A DNA stretch of 5,566 bases from contig JABWBL010000260.1 of NCBI GenBank assembly GCA_013360535.1, forward strand, positions 1 through 5,566. Reading direction: 5' to 3'. This document shows, piece by piece, positions 1-5,566 of this stretch (the first letter of the stretch is position 1; each line of letters begins with the position of its first letter). The notes beneath the pieces are model-generated. The model saw only the letters and a program-made list of their open reading frames with translations, had not been told where the DNA came from and ran no database searches. The DNA comes from Planctomycetaceae bacterium (GTDB lineage Bacteria > Planctomycetota > UBA1135 > GCA-002686595). The translations under genes were made by a program, and so were the position numbers.

Positions 1-502
1 CGGGCGGCGCGACGCCGACGACCTGCGCCACGAGCTCCGCCGCGCGCGGGCCGCACAGCTCGAGCGGCGCGTGCTGGTCCGACACGTCCTTGAACGCGAG
101 TTTCTCGCTGAAATGGTAGGTGTCGAGCGCCTTGAGCAATCCCGCGGCACGCCCCGGCGCGAGCGAGAGGTGCACGCGCTCCGTGGCGACGAGCGCGAGC
201 TCGAAGTCGAACAGCACCTTGCCCTTCGAGGAGAGCAGCAGATTGCGATTTCCTTCGCCGGGGCCGAGCGTCTTGACCGTGTTCGCCAGCAGGCGGTGGA
301 GGAACGCGACGGCTTCGGGGCCGGTCAGCTCGAGCGCCTCGCGGCGCGTGGCGTCGAACAGCGCCGCGCCCTCGGTGCCGGCGCGGTATTCGTCGGGGAC
401 CTCGCCGAAGGAGAGCACGAGCGGCGGCGAGCCCGCGGTGAGTTCGGCGCCTTCACGGCGGTGGCGTTCGAGCAGCAGGTCGGTCTTCACGGGCGGCAGC
501 AT
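1..502 (-). CDS. ygfZ: YgfZ/GcvT-family folate-binding protein, N-terminal part (runs off left edge)
   Basis: Translating the minus strand from ATG at 502-500 gives 167 residues with no stop before the window edge. The product looks like the N-terminal half of the YgfZ/GcvT tetrahydrofolate-binding fold. Residues 44-51 read EGAALFDA, matching the family's 'GLFD' turn. LTGPEAVAFLHRLLANTV follows at about 59-76, then SSKGKVLFDFELAL at about 91-104, and a later LELCGPRA segment. KGKVLFDF is closer to YgfZ (folate-dependent Fe-S cluster maintenance) than to the glycine-cleavage T-protein. The diagnostic YgfZ motif K-G-C-Y-x-G-Q-E would lie in the missing C-terminal half, so YgfZ versus a GcvT-like protein cannot be settled. 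The first 40 or so residues (HRREGAEL...FGEVPDEY) recall the GcvT N-terminus. No clear Shine-Dalgarno precedes the ATG, and no better start was seen upstream in frame. The gene is transcribed away from the oxidase operon and need not be linked to it functionally. Confidence 0.82.
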   Translation of the reverse strand, partial: MLPPVKTDLLLERHRREGAELTAGSPPLVLSFGEVPDEYRAGTEGAALFDATRREALELTGPEAVAFLHRLLANTVKTLGPGEGNRNLLLSSKGKVLFDFELALVATERVHLSLAPGRAAGLLKALDTYHFSEKLAFKDVSDQHAPLELCGPRAAELVAQVVGVAPP

Positions 503-618
503 AGGCCGCGGCGGCTCGATTTCAGGTTCCGCGCACCCGGCTCGCGCTCGATCGGACGGATCCGGTAGGACGGAGGCGGCGACGAGCCCGACTTTGGCGT
601 TTCGCGGCGGAAATCGTG

Positions 619-634
619 CGTACAAGTTCGTACG
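619..634. repeat. Short inverted repeat CGTAC-N6-GTACG
   Basis: CGTAC at 619-623 is mirrored by GTACG at 630-634, around the six-base centre AAGTTC. It lies about 45 bases upstream of the candidate plus-strand -35 box and about 120 bases upstream of the minus-strand ATG. It could be a transcription-factor site for either gene. TTCGTAC, part of the right arm, recurs at 694-700 next to the candidate -10 box. Arms of five bases can arise by chance, so a regulatory role is only inferred. Confidence 0.3.
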
Positions 635-675
635 GGCGCGGTGGACTTGGGCGAGCTTCTGTGGCGCCGTCGTCC

Positions 676-703
676 TTGACTCATGCCGCAGTCTTCGTAC
701 TCT
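676..703 (+). promoter_or_regulatory. Candidate sigma70-type promoter for the oxidase operon
   Basis: TTGACT at 676-681 matches five of six bases of the -35 consensus. It is followed after 16 bases by TACTCT at 698-703, which matches only three of six bases of the -10 consensus. Transcription from here would give a leader of roughly 165 bases before the cytochrome start, containing the hairpin at 817-834. The -35 is good but the -10 is poor, and sigma preferences in this lineage are unknown, so this is only the best candidate I can see. Confidence 0.3.
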
Positions 704-713
704 TCGCGCTAAA

Positions 714-741
714 CCTCACGCGACCTCAAAGTCACGTGAGG
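714..741. repeat. Perfect 7-base inverted repeat just downstream of the candidate promoter
   Basis: CCTCACG at 714-720 is the reverse complement of CGTGAGG at 735-741, with 14 bases between. The right half also contains the palindrome TCACGTGA at 732-739. The position, starting about 10 bases after the candidate -10 box, is typical of a repressor operator. The RNA could also fold into a stem-loop. Either role is inference; I do not recognise the site as belonging to a named regulator. Confidence 0.35.
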
Positions 742-816
742 GTCCGCGCTCACCCGCGGTGCCCCTTGTCTCCACCTACCCCGGTCGTCCCCCGACCTGC
801 GACTGCCCCTCCGTTT

Positions 817-834
817 CGCTCGGGTTCCCGAGCG
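817..834 (+). promoter_or_regulatory. Strong hairpin in the untranslated leader of the oxidase operon
   Basis: CGCTCGGG at 817-824 is directly followed by TT and then CCCGAGCG at 827-834. This can form a G+C-rich stem of seven to eight pairs, extendable by G-U and A-U pairs at its base (814-816 with 835-837). It sits about 40 bases before the cytochrome ATG. No T-run follows, so it does not look like an intrinsic terminator. It could affect leader stability or translation start. Confidence 0.4.
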
Positions 835-845
835 GGAGCGGCGTC

Positions 846-855
846 TCCGGCCGGA
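846..855. repeat. 10-base perfect palindrome upstream of the cytochrome start
   Basis: TCCGGCCGGA at 846-855 is self-complementary and ends 19 bases before the ATG at 875. With the preceding hairpin at 817-834 it makes the last 60 bases of the leader highly structured. Such G+C palindromes are not rare in high-G+C DNA, so the functional meaning is uncertain. Confidence 0.25.
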
Positions 856-874
856 CCACGACCGCCCCAAGTCG

Positions 875-2269
875 ATGCGTCTTTCGCCCCGCTTTTCGCT
901 CGTCGTTGCCGCCGGCCTCGCCGCGTGGCTCGGCGCTTGCCAGCTCGACAAGGACCAGAAGCCGGCGCGTCCGGTGATCCACTACAGCCTGAGCGCCGCC
1001 ACGACGGCCGCGGGCGAGGACGGGGAGCCGGTGATCCCCGCCGACGTGCAGACGAACATCGCGGGCTCGCTCGCGATGCTCTTCGGCACGCCGGAAAACC
1101 CGCAATTCCAGCTCCTGCCGGAGTGGAAGGACGAAGGCTTCAACCCCAACTGGCCGGCCTACCCGGTCGGAGAGGATGGCTCGGGCGAGGTCGACCTCGG
1201 GAGCCTGGAGGCCGACAACCGGCTGTACTGGCGCCGCCAGATCGCCGCGATCGAAGCCGGCCAGTGGGCGAGAGTCTTCGTGCAGGACTTCACGCCCGAC
1301 CTGCGCGAGAAGTGGAACGAGCTGTGCGCGCAGACGCCGGAAGAGGCGCGCGGCGAGGACTTCAAGAAGGCTGCGGTCGAGCTCTTCGTGGGTTACTACC
1401 CGCGCCTGTCGGCCTCGGCCGAGCTCTACCGCCAGCACTGCCTGCACTGCCACGGTGCCGAAGGCGGCGGCGACGGCCCGACGGCCCCGTTCCTCAACCC
1501 GCGCCCGCGCGACTACCGCCACGGCACGTTCAAGTTCACCGCGGTCGGCAAGTCGGTTCCGCGCCGCGTCGACCTGTACCGCATCCTCGACGAGGGCGTG
1601 ACCGGCACGTCGATGCCGAGCTTCCGCCGCTTCTCGCAGGCGCAGCTGCACGGTCTCGTCGACTACGTGCGCCTGCTCTCGATGCGCGGCATGGTCGAGC
1701 GCAGCCTCGTCGGCACCTACGTCGAAGAGGAGATGCTCACCTCCGCCGACGTCGCCGACGCCTACCAGACCGTCTGGGAGAAGTGGAACAAGGCGAACGA
1801 GAAGGCACTGGTGTTCGAGGGCGAAGTGCCGCTGCCGACGCCGGAGACGATCGCGCACGGGCGTGAGCTCTTCATGGACGCCAAGGCCGGCAACTGCTTC
1901 TCCTGCCACGGCGCGGAAGGTCGCGGGGACGGCGCGTCCGCCTTCGCGCTCGACCCGGAGACGGGCGAGATCAAGCCGACCTACAAGGACGACTGGGGCA
2001 ACGAGATCCTGCCGCGCAACCTGCGGCTGGGCATCTTCCGCGGCGGCCGCCGCCCGATCGACCTGTACCGCCGCATCAAGAACGGCATCGCCGGCGGGCC
2101 GATGCCCGAGGCGGCGAGCACGCTCAGCTCCGACGACATCTGGCACCTCGTGCACTACGTCGGCGCGATCTCCGAGCGCCCGCAGCACGCGCCCAAGGCG
2201 GCGAGCCATGGCGACGCGCACGGCGACGCGCCCGCCTCCGGCGACGGCCACGGCACCGAGAAGCACTAG
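875..2269 (+). CDS. Diheme c-type cytochrome lipoprotein, probable electron donor to the oxidase
   Basis: This 464-residue protein is probably a membrane-anchored, outward-facing electron carrier for the oxidase encoded next to it. Residues 1-22 form a lipoprotein signal peptide: an Arg-containing start, a hydrophobic stretch and the lipobox LGAC with Cys22 as lipid-attachment site. This supports the chosen ATG, although no Shine-Dalgarno precedes it. Residues 23 to about 180 match no domain I recognise. Two cytochrome c domains follow. The first has C189-L-H-C192-H193 with probable axial Met247 in GTSMPSF. The second has C341-F-S-C344-H345 with probable axial Met410 in GGPMPE. They resemble each other throughout (CHGAEGxGDG, then PRDYR/PRNLR, then DLYR, then MP), implying an internal duplication. 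The C-terminus, from about 438, is rich in His, Gly, Asp and Ala. The stop is 21 bases before coxB, so the two are likely co-transcribed. Other roles, such as an accessory oxidase subunit, are possible. Confidence 0.9.
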   Translation: MRLSPRFSLVVAAGLAAWLGACQLDKDQKPARPVIHYSLSAATTAAGEDGEPVIPADVQTNIAGSLAMLFGTPENPQFQLLPEWKDEGFNPNWPAYPVGEDGSGEVDLGSLEADNRLYWRRQIAAIEAGQWARVFVQDFTPDLREKWNELCAQTPEEARGEDFKKAAVELFVGYYPRLSASAELYRQHCLHCHGAEGGGDGPTAPFLNPRPRDYRHGTFKFTAVGKSVPRRVDLYRILDEGVTGTSMPSFRRFSQAQLHGLVDYVRLLSMRGMVERSLVGTYVEEEMLTSADVADAYQTVWEKWNKANEKALVFEGEVPLPTPETIAHGRELFMDAKAGNCFSCHGAEGRGDGASAFALDPETGEIKPTYKDDWGNEILPRNLRLGIFRGGRRPIDLYRRIKNGIAGGPMPEAASTLSSDDIWHLVHYVGAISERPQHAPKAASHGDAHGDAPASGDGHGTEKH

Positions 2270-2290
2270 CTCGAGGACGGAACACCACCC

Positions 2291-3072
2291 ATGCGCTACC
2301 TCTTCACGCTCCTGCTCTTCCTGGTTCCGGCCCTCGGGGTCTGGACCTTCGTCGAGGCCGACCGCTGGCAGCTCTGGTTCCCCGAGAACGTCTCGAGCTT
2401 CGGCGGCGAGATCGACGGGCTGTTCAACCTGATCATGTACATGGTGGCGTTCACCTTCGTCATCACGGAGGTGGCCCTCGCCTGGTTCGTGTTCAAGTAC
2501 TCCGCGAAGAACGACACCAAGGGCGCCTTCACGCACGGCAGCCACAAGCTCGAGATGATCTGGACCGCGATCCCCGCGGTGGCGCTGCTGTTCATCGCGT
2601 TCTCGCAGATGAGCACGTGGGCCAAGATCAAGTTCGAGGGGAACTTCCCCAAGGACGGCCAGTACACGCGCGAGAAGCCGATCGCGGAGGTGTGGGCGAG
2701 CCAGTTCGACTGGCGCATCCGCTATCCCGGCGACGACGGCGTGCTCGGCACGGTCGATGACCTCGAGCGCTCGTGGGAGTTCGTCGTGCCGGTGAACACC
2801 GACGTCGTGTTCAACCTGCGCACGCGCGACGTGATCCACAGCTTCTTCGTGCCGGAGTTCCGCCTCAAGCAGGACGCGCTCCCCGGCCACACGATCCCGA
2901 TGTGGTTCAACGCGCAGAAGGAAGGCGTCTACGACCTCGTCTGCGCCGAGCTGTGCGGCTGGGGCCACTACAAGATGTCCGGCCGCGTCACGGTCGTGTC
3001 GAAGGAAGAGTTCGAGAAGCGCATGTCCGAGATCAAGGCCGAGTGGTTCTCCAACGGCAAGGAGCTGGGCGA

Positions 3073-3076
<4 letters not shown>
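2291..3076 (+). CDS. coxB: Cytochrome c oxidase subunit II with CuA centre
   Basis: This 261-residue subunit takes electrons from cytochrome c into its binuclear CuA centre and passes them to subunit I. It has a hydrophobic N-terminus (about 4-21, signal or first membrane segment) and two more membrane segments at about 46-68 and 87-106. The second of these carries the family hallmark HKLEMIWTAIPA. The outward cupredoxin domain follows. All CuA ligands are visible: His183 in VIHSFFVPEF, then Cys218, Glu220, Cys222, His226 and Met229 in CAELCGWGHYKM. The aromatic electron-entry strand is present as WASQFDWRIRYPG (135-147). No cytochrome c domain is fused to its C-terminus, unlike caa3 oxidases; that function is probably provided by the upstream diheme lipoprotein. 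Ribosome binding is weak: GAGG at 2273-2276 lies 14 bases from the ATG. The stop codon overlaps the coxA start. Confidence 0.96.
3059..3064 (+). promoter_or_regulatory. Shine-Dalgarno sequence for coxA inside the end of coxB
   Basis: AAGGAG at 3059-3064 stands eight bases before the ATG at 3073, an ideal spacing. It fixes the coxA start despite the frame being open for 100 further codons upstream, where the translation is an Arg-rich shadow of coxB. It is the only strong ribosome-binding site in the window. With the ATGA overlap, it suggests translational coupling of the two oxidase subunits. Confidence 0.75.
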
Positions 3077-4911
<1,835 letters not shown>

Positions 4912-4942
4912 GCGCCCGCGCGCTCCAGCTCACGCTCCCGCG

Positions 4943-5566
4943 ATGGAAACCCTCTCGCCCTGGCCGCGCCGGCTCGCGCTCGGCACGTGGCTCGCCGCAC
5001 TGCCGCTGGTGGTGCTCGGCGGGAGCGTGACGACGTTGCGTGCCGGCATGGCCATCGACGGCTGGTGGGTGCTCGACCGCGGCAACGGGGATCACTTCCT
5101 GCTCGCGTACCCGATCGAGAAGTGGTTCGCGAACGCGGGCACGTTCACCGAGCACAGCCACCGCCTGTTCGGCACGCTGGTCGGATTGCTGTCGATCCTG
5201 CTCGTCGTGGCGGCGCACCGCGCGCAGGCCGGGGCGTTGCGCGTGCGCTGGGCGTGGATCGGGCTCGTCGCGGTGTGCCTGCAGGGCACGCTCGGCGGGT
5301 TCCGCGTGCTCGAGAACAGCCCGAACCTCGCCTTCCTGCACGGCGTGATCGCGCAGGTCGTGCTGGCGATCCTCGCGGCAAACGTCGTGCTCAACGATCC
5401 GGCCTTCGCGACCGCGCGCGGCCGTGAGCATTCGCGCGCGTCGGGGCTCGCACGGGCGTCGCGGCTCGCGATCGTGGCGGTGTTCGCGCAGATCTTCCTC
5501 GGTGCGTGGCTGCGCCACACGGGCAACGACTTCGCGCTCGTCGCGCACATCGCCTTCGCGGCGATC
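4943..5566 (+). CDS. ctaA: Heme A synthase, COX15/CtaA family, N-terminal part (runs off right edge)
   Basis: Translation from ATG at 4943 gives 208 residues, open to the window end. The enzyme oxidises the C8 methyl of heme O to a formyl group, producing the heme A needed by CoxA. Family marks are a first membrane segment ending GGSVTTLRAGMA (26-37), E70-H71-S-H73-R-L-F-G at the second segment, QGTLGGFRV (114-122), FLHG with His133, GAWLRH with His192, and His202 in the last visible helix. Segments fall at about 12-30, 72-92, 102-121, 129-150, 172-190 and from 198. The usual P-D-W-P after AGMA is replaced by IDGWWVLDRG. The first extramembrane loop has no Cys pair, unlike Bacillus CtaA. It starts 31 bases after coxA and has no clear Shine-Dalgarno. 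A heme O synthase or further oxidase subunits may follow beyond the window. Confidence 0.88.
   Translation, partial: METLSPWPRRLALGTWLAALPLVVLGGSVTTLRAGMAIDGWWVLDRGNGDHFLLAYPIEKWFANAGTFTEHSHRLFGTLVGLLSILLVVAAHRAQAGALRVRWAWIGLVAVCLQGTLGGFRVLENSPNLAFLHGVIAQVVLAILAANVVLNDPAFATARGREHSRASGLARASRLAIVAVFAQIFLGAWLRHTGNDFALVAHIAFAAI

Larger units (their letters stand above)
503..874. other. Divergent intergenic region, 372 bases, non-coding
   Basis: This stretch separates the minus-strand YgfZ-like start from the plus-strand cytochrome start. I find no credible protein or RNA gene in it. The short open frames here give Arg/Ser/Pro-rich translations with no recognisable motif. It holds one weak sigma70-like promoter candidate for the plus strand (676-703) and four short inverted repeats (619-634, 714-741, 817-834, 846-855), listed separately. 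I saw no convincing promoter on the minus strand for the YgfZ-like gene. The middle part (about 600-740) looks less G+C-rich than the flanking genes, which fits a regulatory region. Confidence 0.7.

Noticed and set aside
662..678. Possible sigma54 promoter (TGGC followed by TTG)
   Set aside because: The GC that must lie at the correct distance from the GG is absent, so the -24/-12 pattern is not met.
487..684. A 65-codon minus-strand frame upstream of the YgfZ-like gene
   Set aside because: It overlaps the ygfZ start in another frame, is Arg/Ser/Pro-rich, has no ribosome-binding site and no recognisable feature.
817..834. Intrinsic terminator
   Set aside because: The stem is strong but is followed by GGAGCGGCGTC rather than a T-run, and it lies upstream of the operon rather than after a gene.
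71..977. Plus-strand open frames across the left edge and the intergenic region
   Set aside because: They are antisense to the YgfZ-like gene or cross the intergenic region with Ser/Arg/Pro-rich sequence and no motif. The minus-strand reading gives a recognisable protein.
2773..3072. A 100-residue N-terminal extension of CoxA
   Set aside because: The frame is open, but the residues are an Arg-rich shadow of the CuA domain of coxB. The strong AAGGAG before 3073 and the ATGA overlap mark the real start.

Overview
The window is a high-G+C bacterial chromosomal segment carrying the start of an aerobic respiratory terminal-oxidase operon. A divergently oriented partial gene of the YgfZ/GcvT folate-binding family lies at its left edge. 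There are four convincing coding regions. Two of them run off the window: the YgfZ-like gene at the left edge and the heme A synthase gene at the right edge.

Layout: (1) 1-502, minus strand, is the N-terminal 167 residues of a YgfZ/GcvT-like protein. (2) 503-874 is a non-coding divergent intergenic region with a weak sigma70-like promoter candidate and several inverted repeats. (3) 875-2269 (+) encodes a 464-residue lipoprotein with two CxxCH heme-c sites. (4) 2291-3076 (+) is coxB, oxidase subunit II with a complete CuA site. (5) 3073-4911 (+) is coxA, subunit I, overlapping coxB by four bases (ATGA). (6) 4943-5566 (+) is the first 208 codons of ctaA/COX15-type heme A synthase.

The four plus-strand genes are tightly packed (gaps of 21, -4 and 31 bases) and probably co-transcribed. 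Together they suggest one respiratory module. The diheme lipoprotein would pass electrons to the CuA centre of CoxB. CoxB would pass them to the low-spin heme and the heme-CuB site of CoxA, where O2 is reduced. CtaA makes the heme A that CoxA needs. CoxA is not the mitochondrial-like A1 form: its helix VI reads YSHPAVY instead of GHPEVY, which makes it an A2-type oxidase. It keeps the D-channel entrance Asp and the K-channel Lys.

Organism: the gene order (long diheme cytochrome c, coxB, A2-type coxA, heme A synthase) and the scarcity of Shine-Dalgarno sequences fit a high-G+C member of the Planctomycetota or a nearby lineage. This is a tentative inference from recalled patterns, not a database result. 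I see no tRNA, rRNA, CRISPR array, insertion sequence or phage gene. Nothing here is clearly a previously undescribed system. The most unusual elements are the large uncharacterised N-terminal region of the cytochrome, the His-rich ends of the cytochrome and CoxA, and the structured leader upstream of the operon.
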